33,829 nt of DNA, from contig MCFE01000812.1 in the NCBI GenBank assembly GCA_002104905.1, forward strand, positions 1 through 33,829. The letters run 5' to 3'. Under the pieces are notes generated by a model. The model was not told where the DNA came from, did no database searches, and saw nothing but the letters and a program-made list of their open reading frames with translations. Position 1 is the first letter of the stretch. Each line of letters opens with the position of its first letter. Source of the DNA: Basidiobolus meristosporus CBS 931.73 (lineage: Eukaryota > Basidiobolomycota > Basidiobolomycetes > Basidiobolales > Basidiobolaceae). Both the position numbers and the translations under genes were made by a program. Below, one piece after another: positions 19,830 to 29,277 of the stretch.

Positions 19830-20048
19830 TTCATTGGGAATGCTCTTACTTTCCTGGCATACTGAATCTTCATTTGTAACTCAACTCCCAGTTGTACTGA
19901 CCTAAACAGGTGCCTACACCAAATATCACCATTAATCCCAGCTTTACACTCAGGATATAACTCTGATAAATATTCCATCCAATAAATATTTCTACCCTAA
20001 AGCCCTTTGTGGGTGACTTTGGCAGGAACCCCTACAGCCTATGTCCTG
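19830..20048 (-). mobile_element. ORF2 3'-end fragment (copy V)
   Basis: Minus-strand fragment related to 8190-8360: both share an AACTTAGTTG- or AACTCCCAGTTG-type stretch, then ACTGACCT, then an AGCCC or AATCCCAGC segment and the YLSELYPECKAG-like reading on the minus strand. It joins the gypsy LTR on its right. Confidence 0.5.
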
Positions 20049-20415
20049 GCTTTACAAGTCTTGATATAAGAGTTGTAGAGGAGCAGGGAGCTTAGCTAGT
20101 ATTGTGTTCACTAAAACTTGAACTGTTTTTAATGAGGTTCCTGCAGTTCCTTATATACATTTTGCTCAGTCAATTGGTGCCTAATTATACTTCCTGATGT
20201 AGGCTGTGGCTGATGACTCATATGATTGCATCATCATCACCCAATTAGATCCTACTTAATATATCTATATCTGTTTAATAAGATCTGCCAATTCATCTGC
20301 TGACTAATACTACTGATCTCATAGATGACCCTAATATACTGATAGGATAACCATAAAGCTAATTGATTTGACTAAAAACTGATATAATGTAAATTTTCAA
20401 GCAGTATATAATAGC
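20049..20415 (-). repeat. Decayed gypsy LTR (3' LTR of gypsy-A)
   Basis: Diverged copy of the 365-bp LTR at 27369-27733, in the same minus orientation. The aligned TATAAGAGTTGTAGA, CTTATATACATTTTGCT and TTGATTTGACTAAAAACTGA blocks are in the same order. The left edge is uncertain by a few bases because the terminal TG is degraded. Confidence 0.65.
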
Positions 20416-21214
20416 GTTATCCTCTACCAAGGCTGGGAGGGTTATCCTGAGTCTCTTTTCTTTTGGTATCAATATCTTCATTGTTCAGTATTGTCAGCAA
20501 GTCTTGCAAGCTTAAGTCTGTTTCTATGAACTAAATCTTCCCACATAATCCCTTGTTTGTCCATTTGTTGGTAAGAAACAAATTAACATTATCTGATGAT
20601 CTTGAATGGTCTCATCATTGTGGTTCAAACATCTTTCAAGTGTTGCTTCTCAGTAACGCAAAGGTTCCAGTTGTCAATGCTTTTGGTGGTATAGTCTTAT
20701 CATATCTTTGCTTCATCTTTTCCACACCTTGAGATACTTTGGCCTGTGCCTCTTGATGTCTTTGTTCTTGTTACTGGTGTTTACTTGGCAAACTGAGTTC
20801 ATCTTAAAACAAGCCTGTAAGCTTTTACAGTATGAGATCTCCCGTAATCCTTGGTAAAATGGCAATTGTTGGGTGTTGTTTCACACTCTAGCTCTGCAGG
20901 CAATAAGTGGTTGATCTAAATACTCATCCCACTTACTGGAAGCTCCAGTGGTATACTTGGTCTTCAATTTTCCAAATATCTCATTAAGCTACTCAGTAAC
21001 TCCATTAATTATAGGGCGGTATACTGAGGTTTTCCAATGTTTCATCTGCTGCATTCCTGGTAAAGCTTCCAATGTCTTTGCCATAAAGTTTGCTCCTCTA
21101 TCAGATAAAATTCACAGTGTATCCAAACTTCATAAGGATCACATGGTAGATGAAATTTGCAACTTCTTGCTCACTGGCTAAAGGCACAGCATTAGCAACT
21201 GGCCATGCAGTGGC
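20416..21214 (-). pseudogene. Gypsy-A integrase 3' part, decayed
   Basis: Minus-strand copy of the gypsy integrase, collinear with 27734-28525. In coding order it runs from the DDE core (an SDRGAN motif readable at about 21108..21088, where gypsy-B has SNRGAN) to the C-terminal GPF-type module, then the LTR. It has many stops and frameshifts. It is cut at 21214 by the copia-1 insertion. A plus-strand open frame at 20948-21181 is a shadow. Confidence 0.65.
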
Positions 21215-21583
21215 TGCTGAAATATTGGACTATTTAGTATCATTCAGCAACTAAAAATTTACCTAGCAATTTTGGCTAGTCTTGGTCACTGTAGGACCTA
21301 TTTGCAGCCACAGCTCTGTCAGTTTCTTCACACCTATGGTCCTATGATTATTCCACTATAGTGGAGATCAAATTAGCACTTTTTACCAAGCACCCTGTAC
21401 TAACCATGCAACTGTTACAGAATGCTCCTGAATGCTAAGAAACTCTCCTTACTTAGTGTTGCAGCTGTATTACCTCTATAAAGATATAAATATTGATCCT
21501 CTTTATAAATACACAACAGTTCAACTCTTATCACTATATCTTGATTGATCCCTTTTATCCAAATCACTTCTTAAATTGCAACA
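21215..21583 (+). repeat. Copia-1 5' LTR (369 bp)
   Basis: Aligns along its whole length with the copia-2 LTRs. The terminal TGTTG is TGCTG here and the CAACA end is intact. It is followed at once by the primer site GGTTATGAGCCCC at 21584-21596. Confidence 0.85.
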
Positions 21584-21619
21584 GGTTATGAGCCCCAATT
21601 GCCTTAACCTATTTGAAAG

Positions 21620-24600
21620 ATGACTTCTACCATCAAACAAACAATACAAATATCTTTCCTATAGAGGAGAGGTTTGGCAGGAAGATCTCCACCTTGAGGA
21701 TAGAAAGCTTTGGAATTTAGTAACAAGAAAAGAAGTTGAGCCCAAAGGAGCAACAGAAGAAGTGGAGAAGTTTCAAGAGAAGGAGAGAAAGGCCTTTAAT
21801 GCTATAGACTTGTTCCGTTGGATAGTGCCACATTGAGCCATGAGTGCCAAATGATGCCATAGTGTGCCAGTGAGGCCAAGTGAGCCTATACTTGGCCACA
21901 GAGTGTGAAACATGGATCTGCATCTTCATGCAAAGCAGCCCCTGTGTCTCACCTATGATGAAGGAGAAAATCCATTTTTTGACCTTTTTTTTTACATCAA
22001 TGTTGTGCAGGATGTGTAAGAGCACAAAAGGATTGAAAATATGCATTTGGTACTCAATACCCATGGCACTCTGAATCTAGCTCCTGTAGCTTGTATCATG
22101 TCACAAAAATGAATGGCACTATCTTGGTCCACTGGTACTATCTGGCACTATATTTAATTATTAGCCCTAAAGTAAGATCTATACAAAGCACTTATAGTGC
22201 CAGATAGTACCAGTGGACCAAGATAGTGCCAAGCATTTTTGTGACATGATACAAGCTACAGGAGCTAGATTCAGAGTGCCATGGGTATTGAGTACCAGAT
22301 GCATATATTCAATCCTTTTGTGCTCTTACACATCCTGCACAACATTGATGTAAAAAAAAAGGTCAAAAAATGGATTTTCTCCAACACAATTGGTGAAACA
22401 CAGGGGCTGCTTTGCATGAAGATGCAGATCTATGTTTCACACTCTGTGGCCAAGCATAGGTTCACTTAGCCTCCCTGGCACACTATGGCATCATTTGGCA
22501 CTCATGGCTCAATGTGGCACTATCCAACGGAACAAGTCTTATATGTATCAATGTGCAAGATTCCTTCATTGGACAAACTCAAGCTTCAAGTACTGCCAAA
22601 GCAGCTTTGGAACCCTTAGAGAAGATTCTTAGAACAAAATCAGTATCAAGCAAGCTTTATCTAACACAGAAGTTCTTCAACATGAGGAAGAAGCTAGGTG
22701 ATGACATGCTACAACTCATTGCCAGAATGGAGACACTTGCAGAAGAACTTTGCAGTATTAATGATGGTGTAGATGATGAACAAAAGATACTCTGTCTACT
22801 TTGCAGCCTACCAGACAAGTATGAGCCACTCATACTTTCTTCTGAAAGCAGAGAAGATAATTTGACCTCAGACTATGTCAAAGGAAGACCTCTCCATGAG
22901 GAACTCAGATGTAATGATCAGGCAGAGAAAATGGAAGACAATACTTTATTCCATGCAGAGAGGCACACAGAAAAGAAGGGGAAGCAACAAAACTGAAGAA
23001 AACCTGGTTGCTGTAACTACTGTAAGAAGCCAGGACACTGGACAAGAGAAAGCAAGAAGAAACAAGCAGACAAAAAACAGAAACTGGAGAAGGCACACCA
23101 TACAACCACTGATGAGCATTTATTTGTTACTGTACAAGAGAGTGCAGGTAACCAAAGTAATGAATGGTATATTGACTCCAGTGCATCACAGCATATTTGT
23201 GATATAAAGGGGTGGTTCAGCAGCTTAAAGACTATTCCTATATAAATGGTTGAGCTGAGAGACAAATCTGCACTGAAAGCTACAGCCAGTGGGTCAATAC
23301 TACTAAATGTGAGTGATATCTCAGAGGCTACAGCAGCAAAATTTACTCACATACTCTATGTCTCTGGAATAGCTAAGAACATACTCTCAGTCAGTAAAAC
23401 AACTGCTTAGGGACTGAAATTTGTTTTTACTAAGCTGAGCTGCTCAATATTGAGTGAAAATGGACAAAAATTAGCTTTGGGAATCAGAGATCACAATATG
23501 TACAATCTGCAATGCAAGATCATTGTACCTGAGTATGCAAACATTGCTGAAACTAAAGAAACTAGCTGGGAGATATGACAAAGGAGGCTAGGACACATTG
23601 GGGTACAGAAAAATTACCAATTGATGAAAAATGAGCTTGTTTTGGGTCTAAAGTACTTAATTCCAATCAACTTGAGTGTCTATAAGGGATGTTGCTATGG
23701 CAAACAAGCTAGGCAATGTTGCAGGAGCTCAGGAGGAATCAAAACCACCAAAATATTGGCTAGTATATACTCAGACTTATCAGGGCCCATGAGAACACTG
23801 TCCTTTGGAGCCAAGAGATACTTTATAATGTTTATTGATGTTAAGACAAGATATACATGGGTATACATCCTCAAAGGAAAGGATGAGGCTTTAGAGACAT
23901 TTGAACACTTCAAGAAAATGGCAGAAGCACAAACTGGGTGTAAATTGAAGGTACTTCAAGGTGACAATGGAGGGGAATACTGCTTGAAGGGATTTGCAAA
24001 ATATTGCACATCTACTGGTATAATTCAGCAGACCACTGTTCTACATACTCCACAGCATAATGGAGTAGCAGAATGTGCAAATAGACCAATAGTAGGAAAG
24101 GGAAGATCTAAGCTCCATTATAAGGGAATGAAATACAAGTTTTGGGTTGAATCTGTTGCTACTGCAGTATACATCAGGAATAGATGCTCAATAACAACTT
24201 TACATGACTCCATACCCTTTGAGGAATATACAGGCAAAGAACCTGACCTTCAGCACCTCTGGATCTCTGGCAGTGATGTTTTTTGTCACATCCCTGACAA
24301 AAAATGCTCAAAGGTGGAACCACAGAGTTGAAAAGGGATCTTTCTTGAGTATTGTGATGATACTAAAGGGTATAGAGTGTATGATGGCAAAATTCAGAAG
24401 CTGATCAAGAGCAGGGGTGTTGTATTTGAGAAGGACTCAGAGCAGAAAGCCACAGAAATCATTGGCCAACTACCTGATGATGCAATCAACACTAATGAAG
24501 AAGTTATGTACCAAATTCAGTCAGATATGAAAGATATTTCTACCAGTTCCAGATCAGAGCAGATTATTGCAGTTAGGAGATCTAATACAAAAAGAAATGC

Positions 24601-26241
24601 CCCTAGGTCCTGGTGGCAGACATCCAATGATCATAAAGAAGCTTATCTTGCCTTATGTGCCAAACCTTAGAATCTGGAACAGCCAATACAAAGTCCAGAT
24701 GCTACTATGTGGCTACAAGCCATGCAGGAGGAGTACCAATCACTGAACAAAGTATCAATGTGAGAACTGGCAGATTTACCATATGGGAGAAAGCCAATAT
24801 GATGTAGATGGGTCTACATGATTGAGATAGCCTCAAATAGTACTGTTGATTAGTGCAAGGCTAGACTGGTGGCTAAAGGCTATTCACAAGCCCAAGGGAT
24901 AGACTTTAAGGTAACATTTGCTCTGGGTGTAAAGTTTAACTCCATTGGGACAGTTCTAGCCTTGGCATCTGTACACAGTCTAGATCTACACCAAATGGAC
25001 ATCACAACAGCCTTTCTAAATGGGGATTTGCAAGAAACCATACAAATAGAGCAACCAGAGGGTTTTACCAGTCCAAAAGACTGCCATTAGGTGCGCAGAC
25101 TCAGAAAATTGTTGTATGGGCTTAAGCAGGCACCTAGAGCATGGTAGACAAGATTGACACATATCTAGAGTAGATTGGGTTTATTTGTAGCACAACATAT
25201 CACAGTATATATGTGAAGCAGCTCAAAAAGGGTGTGATCATCCTAGTTCTGTATATGAACAACCTAATAATAGCTACAAGTGACCAGGAGGCACTTCAAC
25301 AGACAAACTCAGATCTCTTCAGCAAGTTTGAGAAGAAAAATCTTGGAAAATTGAGCTATGTTCTTGGAATTGAAGTACATTTGACAAACCTACGCAGAAA
25401 ACTATGCTGAATCAGTCCAAGTACATTAGGGACATTCTTACAAGCTTCAAAATGAAAATTGCAAGCCTGAGGCTACCCCTATGGACCATAATCTAAAATT
25501 GTGTAAATATCAGCCAGTGTTAGGTGAAACGGCTTAAATATGCACCAACACTTATCCTATCTATCAATCATTGTAGCCTAATGTACTTGATAGTGTCTAT
25601 ACATCCTGATATTTTGGTGGCAGTTGGAATAGTCAGTCAATTCATGCAGAGTTATGGATCAGATCAAGTTACAGCAGTTAAGCAGATTATCAGGTATCTA
25701 TGAGGTACCATAAATATGGTACCGGAATACTCTAGAGCAGCTAATAAGCATAAATTTGATGGTTATAGTGATTCAGATTGGGGTAGAGATCTGATTGAAA
25801 GAATCTCTACTATTGGGTATGTATTTCTTTGTGCTTGTGCAGCTATTACTTGGAATTGCAAAAAACAGCCAACTATGGCCCTATTTACAACTGAAGTTGC
25901 ATATATGACTGCTTGTCAAGCAACTAAGGAGGCAATATGGCAGCAAAAAATATTCAAAGATATAGGTTTTATACCACTTGAACCAACGTATATTTACAAG
26001 AATAATATAAGATGTATCTCATTAAGTAGAATTCCCACTCATTATGACAGTGCTAAGCACTTAGATATACACAATTATTTTGTTAGAGAAGCCAAAGAAA
26101 ACAGCTTCAAAGAGTTAGTTTACTGCACAACCAACAAAATGGTGGCAGATATATTGTGCAAAACCACTAACTAGGCGATCATTTGAAGATCTTAGTGAAG
26201 AATCAGGATCAAGAAATTATTTTTTTGAGGGCAGGTGTTGA
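21620..26241 (+). pseudogene. Copia-1 gag-pol pseudogene
   Basis: The start ATG is at 21620; about 30 nt are deleted soon after, near 21690, and the foldback element splits gag at 21806. Gag resumes at 22540. The zinc knuckle has lost its last Cys (RESK). The protease DSGA is DSSA near 23173. The integrase finger lost a Cys (VYKGC), but the DDE core is readable at 23780-24080. The RT motif YVDD is YMNN at 25252-25263. In the RNase H domain (25716-26174) SDSDW and TTE remain but the third acidic site is KNN. Stops include TGA near 22996 and TAG, TGA and TAA at many later points. It is inactive beyond doubt. Confidence 0.85.
21806..22539. mobile_element. 734-bp foldback element with two 346-bp arms
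   Basis: Left arm 21806-22151 and right arm 22194-22539 are inverted copies of each other, separated by a 42-bp AT-rich loop. The tips are AGACTTGTTCCG and CGGAACAAGTCT. The flanking TAT at 21803-21805 and 22540-22542 is a 3-bp target duplication: removing the element and one TAT restores the gag reading seen at 29480-29500 in copia-2. AGTGCC-type motifs repeat near the tips. Each arm contains the same chance frame (MGIEYQMHIF...), but no transposase is encoded. The superfamily is uncertain; 3-bp duplications are known from Harbinger and CACTA elements. Confidence 0.85.
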
Positions 26242-26512
26242 AATAGTGAGCTATTTAGTACCACTCAGCAGCCAAAAGCTTACTTAACAATCTTGGACTA
26301 GTCATGGTCACTATAGGACAAACTTACAGCCCCAACTATGCCACTTTCTTTTGATCTATGTCTTAATAATGACTCCGCTGTAGTCAAGATCAAAGCACTT
26401 TTACCAAAACATTATGTACTAACCTTGAAGGTGTTACAAAGTGCACCTAGGTGTCAAAAAGCTCTCCTTACTAAGTGCAGAGTTGCATTACTTCTACAAA
26501 GGTACAAATATT
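26236..26512 (+). repeat. Copia-1 3' LTR, truncated
   Basis: Begins TGTTGAAATAGTGAG after a purine-rich stretch (TTTTGAGGGCAGG) and follows the LTR consensus to about position 277 of 370, where the foldback element enters just after the TATA-box region. The last quarter of the LTR is missing. Confidence 0.8.
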
Positions 26513-26928
26513 AGACTTGTTCCGTTGGATAGTGCCACATTGAGTCATGAGTGCCAAATGATGCCATAGTGTGCCAGAGAGGTCAATTGAGCCTATATTT
26601 GGCCACAGAGTGTGAAACATAGCTCTGCATCTTCATATAAAGCAGCCCCTGTGTTTCACCCATTGCGCAGGAGAAAATCCATTTTTTGACCTTTTTTTGT
26701 GGATCAATGTAGCTCAGGATGTGTAAGAGCACAGGAGAACTGAAGATATGCATCTGGTACTCAATACTCTTGGCACTCTGAATCTAGCTCCTGTAGCTTG
26801 TATCATGTCACAAAAATGAATGGCACTATCTTGGTCCACTGGTACTATCTGGCACTATATTTAAATATTAGCCCTAAAGTAAGATCTATACAAAGCACTT
26901 ATAATGCCAGATAGTACCAGTGGACCAA
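26513..26928. mobile_element. Truncated second copy of the foldback element
   Basis: Starts AGACTTGTTCCGTTGG and follows the left arm of the 734-bp element, its loop (ATTAGCCCTAAAGTAAGATC) and only the first about 35 bp of the right arm, ending at GTGGACCAA. The remaining about 310 bp of arm and the rest of the copia LTR are gone, and gypsy gag sequence follows. This marks a deletion breakpoint. Confidence 0.8.
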
Positions 26929-27310
26929 TAGTCTTGTCACAGTGCCCTGACAGGATCAATACCTCCTGCTCATGAGAATTTTATTCTATAATGGCTGACC
27001 TGATCTTCTTGTGGTACTATTGTAAAACTGCATCTGCCAGGTAAGAGGCTGCATAATGTAACTTGCTTTTGGGAGCAATCCTCTTAGCCTTGAAAGCCTG
27101 ATCAATCTGGAAGTGCCAAGTTCCCAGGTTTTCATTGACTCTACCATGGGACTGGTTGACCTTCACACTAAAGTTGCTCTTGACAGGGTTTTGCTGGCTT
27201 TGGGCCATGGTAGTCATTGCTTGTTGCTGCTGGCTAAGGATCTGGAGTAACTATTGCTGTTGGGCCAGGATTTGCTACATAGCATTCTTTAATTCTTGAT
27301 ATTTGGACAT
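26929..27310 (-). pseudogene. Gypsy gag N-terminal part, truncated
   Basis: Minus-strand frame from ATG 27310..27308 with stops at the ninth to nineteenth codons, then open from 27217 to 27017. It shows a Gln-rich start (QQQQAM), then KSNFSVKVNQSHGR and a capsid-like KLHYAASYLADAVLQ segment, typical of gypsy gag where this motif precedes a Trp or Tyr. It lies just downstream of an LTR and is cut at 26929 by the deletion next to the foldback element. Confidence 0.6.
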
Positions 27311-27368
27311 CTGGAGGGAGGCTTCTTCTTTCTTTAAGAGAGAGGTATCTGGTTATTGCTGCTACCAA

Positions 27369-27733
27369 TGTTACCTGTCTTGGTATAAGAGTTGTAGAAG
27401 AATAGGGAGTTTAGCTAGTAATGTATTCACTAAAACTTGAACTGACTTTGAGGTACCAGCAGCTCCTTATATACATTTTGCTAGATCTATTGCTGACTAA
27501 TTGTATTTACCAATGTAGGTTGTGGCTGATGCCTCATTTGATTGCATCATCATCAACCAATAAGATCCCTCTTAATATATCTATTTCTGTCTTATAAGGA
27601 TCTGCTAATTCATTTGCTGACTAATGCTACTGATTTGATAGATAGTACTGATATACTGATAAGCTAAACATACAACAAATTGATTTGACTAAAAACTGAT
27701 CAAACTTAAACATTCAAGCAGCAGATCATAACA
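27369..27733 (-). repeat. Gypsy LTR (365 bp) between a pol end and a gag start
   Basis: On the minus strand it begins TGTTATGATC and ends GGTAACA, giving TGTTA/TAACA ends. The pol-side flank is the purine tract GGTAGGGGAGAA (27745..27734), a polypurine tract. The other side begins TTGGTAGCAGCAATAACC, where TGGTAGC fits a primer site for the CCA end of a tRNA. The same LTR is thus a 3' LTR for the sequence on its right and a 5' LTR for the gag on its left. Confidence 0.75.
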
Positions 27734-28866
27734 TTCTCCCCTACCAAAGTTGAGAGGGTTCTCTTGAATCTCTTTTCTTGTGATACCAATATCTTGATGG
27801 TCCAGTATTATCAGCAAGTGTTTCAAGCTTGAATCTGTCCCTATGTACTCAGTCTTCCCAGATATTGCCTTGTTTGTCCACTAGCTGGTAAGTTGCAAAT
27901 GGATATTCTCTGATGATCTTGAATGGTCCTGTCCATTGTGGCTCAAACTTCTTCCAAGTGTTGTTTCTTATCAATACAAAGTTCCCAACTGTCAATGCTT
28001 CTGGGGCTATAGACATATTAAATCTATGCTTCATCTTTTCTGCACTTTGAGATACTATGGTCTGTGCCTCTTGACGTCTTTGTTCCAGTTGCTGGTGTCT
28101 ACTTGGCTGACTGTGTTCATCTTCTAAGGCATTTGTAAGCTTTGGTTGTGTGAGATCTCCTGGAATCCTTGGTTCACATCCATATACTAAGTGAAATGGC
28201 AATTGTTGGGTGGCATAGTGTGCTGTGACTCTACATGCAAAGAGTGCTTAGTCTATAGACTCATCCCATCTACCAACAACCCCATTTGCATACTTAGTCA
28301 GCATTTTTCCAAATAATAGTTTAAACCGTTCAGTGACTCTATTAGTTCTGGGGTGATATGCCAAGGTTTTCAAGTGTTTGAGCTGCTGCATTTCCAGGTA
28401 AGCTTCTAATGTCTTAGCCACAAAGTTTGCACCTCTGTTGGATAGAATCTCTACAGGGCATCCCAACTTTGTAAGTATATTATGGTAGATGAAACTTGCA
28501 ACTTCTTGTTCATTGGTTCAGCAGTTCTCTGTGGTTGGCCTTGGTTGAACTAGCAATTTGGGCATCTTTTCACTAGCTTGTCAATGTCATGTTTCATTCT
28601 GGGCCACTATGCTCTGGCTTTCACAAGGCTATAGGTTCCTTCAATTTCAAGATGTCCATATCTATTGTGTAGGTTATGTATTAAATCCAGGCAAGAAACA
28701 TAAGGACAATAGGCAATAGGGCTTCCATCAACTATTTGGTAGAGTGTTTCATCCTGTACAACAAATTTGCTGGCTTCATCCCGGATTATCTTCTTTATCT
28801 CTTCATCCACCTCATTAGGAATGGCTTGGTCCTCCAAGTACTTTGGTAATAGGCTAGGCCAATCTT
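27734..28866 (-). pseudogene. Gypsy-B integrase, interrupted by copia-2
   Basis: Minus-strand gypsy polyprotein end. In coding order: an HHCC finger (HNLHNRYGHLEIE then RCPNC, 28837..28540), the DDE core (SNRGANF where SDRG.NF is usual, so the Asp is lost; YHPRTNRVTERF retains the Glu; 28466..28248), and the C-terminal module (PFHLVYGCEPRIPGD, VLIRNNTWKKFEPQWTGPFKI; 28202..27849) followed by WED, a stop, then VHRDRF. At least three in-frame stops separate these parts. The RNase H connection to 33561-33829 seems to lack sequence, as the RNase H-like domain stops early there. Confidence 0.75.
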
Positions 28867-28871
28867 AGTTC
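28867..28871. repeat. Copia-2 target-site duplication, left
   Basis: AGTTC, repeated at 33561-33565 directly after the 3' LTR. A 5-bp duplication is normal for Ty1/copia insertion. Confidence 0.95.
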
Positions 28872-29241
28872 TGTTGAAATATTGGACTATTTGGTATCAT
28901 TCAGCAGCTAAAAATTTACTTAACAATTCTAGGCTAGTCTTAGTCACTGTAGGACTCATTTACTGCCTTAACTTTGCCACTTTCTCCAGATATATGATCT
29001 TATGATTATTCCCCTATAGTCAGGATCAAATTACCACTATTACCCAAACATTATGTACTAACCCTGAAACTGTTACAGAATGCTCCTGAATATTGAGAAA
29101 CCCTCCCTACTTAGTGTTGCAGCTGTATTACTTCTACAAAGATATAAATACTGAGCTTCTTTATGAATAAACAACAGTTCAACTATTATCACTATTTCTT
29201 GATAAGTTCCTTATATCCAAATCACTTCTTAAATTGCAACA
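28872..29241 (+). repeat. Copia-2 5' LTR (370 bp)
   Basis: Starts TGTTGAAATATTGG and ends AAATTGCAACA. A TATAAATA box lies at 29143-29150 and AATAAA at 29166-29171, giving a likely U3/R boundary near 29175 and a short U5. Confidence 0.95.
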
Positions 29242-29261
29242 GGTTATGAGCCCCGATTGCC
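29242..29261 (+). other. Copia-2 primer-binding site, anticodon-arm type
   Basis: GGTTATGAGCCCC follows the LTR without a gap. Its complement GGGCTCATAACC matches the anticodon arm, with anticodon CAT, of eukaryotic initiator tRNA-Met. This is the arrangement of Drosophila copia, which primes from a cleaved 5' half of that tRNA. Copia-1 has the same site at 21584. Confidence 0.75.
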
Positions 29262-29277
29262 TTAATCTATTCTAAAG

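Larger units (their letters stand above)
21215..26512 (+). mobile_element. Copia-1, old Ty1/copia retrotransposon, truncated at its 3' LTR
   Basis: Starts TGCTGAAATATTGG inside gypsy-A and keeps a 369-bp 5' LTR, PBS, gag-pol remnant and the first about 277 bp of the 3' LTR, ending where a foldback element and a deletion take over at 26513. It is collinear with copia-2 but carries many stops and small indels, plus a 734-bp foldback insertion in gag. The right target duplication is lost, so the original insertion footprint cannot be checked. Confidence 0.85.

Noticed and set aside
21717-22469. Two frames in the foldback arms with the same start MGIEYQMHIF
   Set aside because: They are the same sequence read from the two arms of the palindrome, with no known domain and different ends.
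26940-26985. Similarity of this stretch to the end of the ORF2 fragment near 12985
   Set aside because: Only about 20 bases match loosely; the gypsy gag reading explains the segment better.
29242-29261. Possible tRNA gene fragment
   Set aside because: It is only the complement of an anticodon arm placed directly after an LTR in two elements, which fits a primer-binding site.
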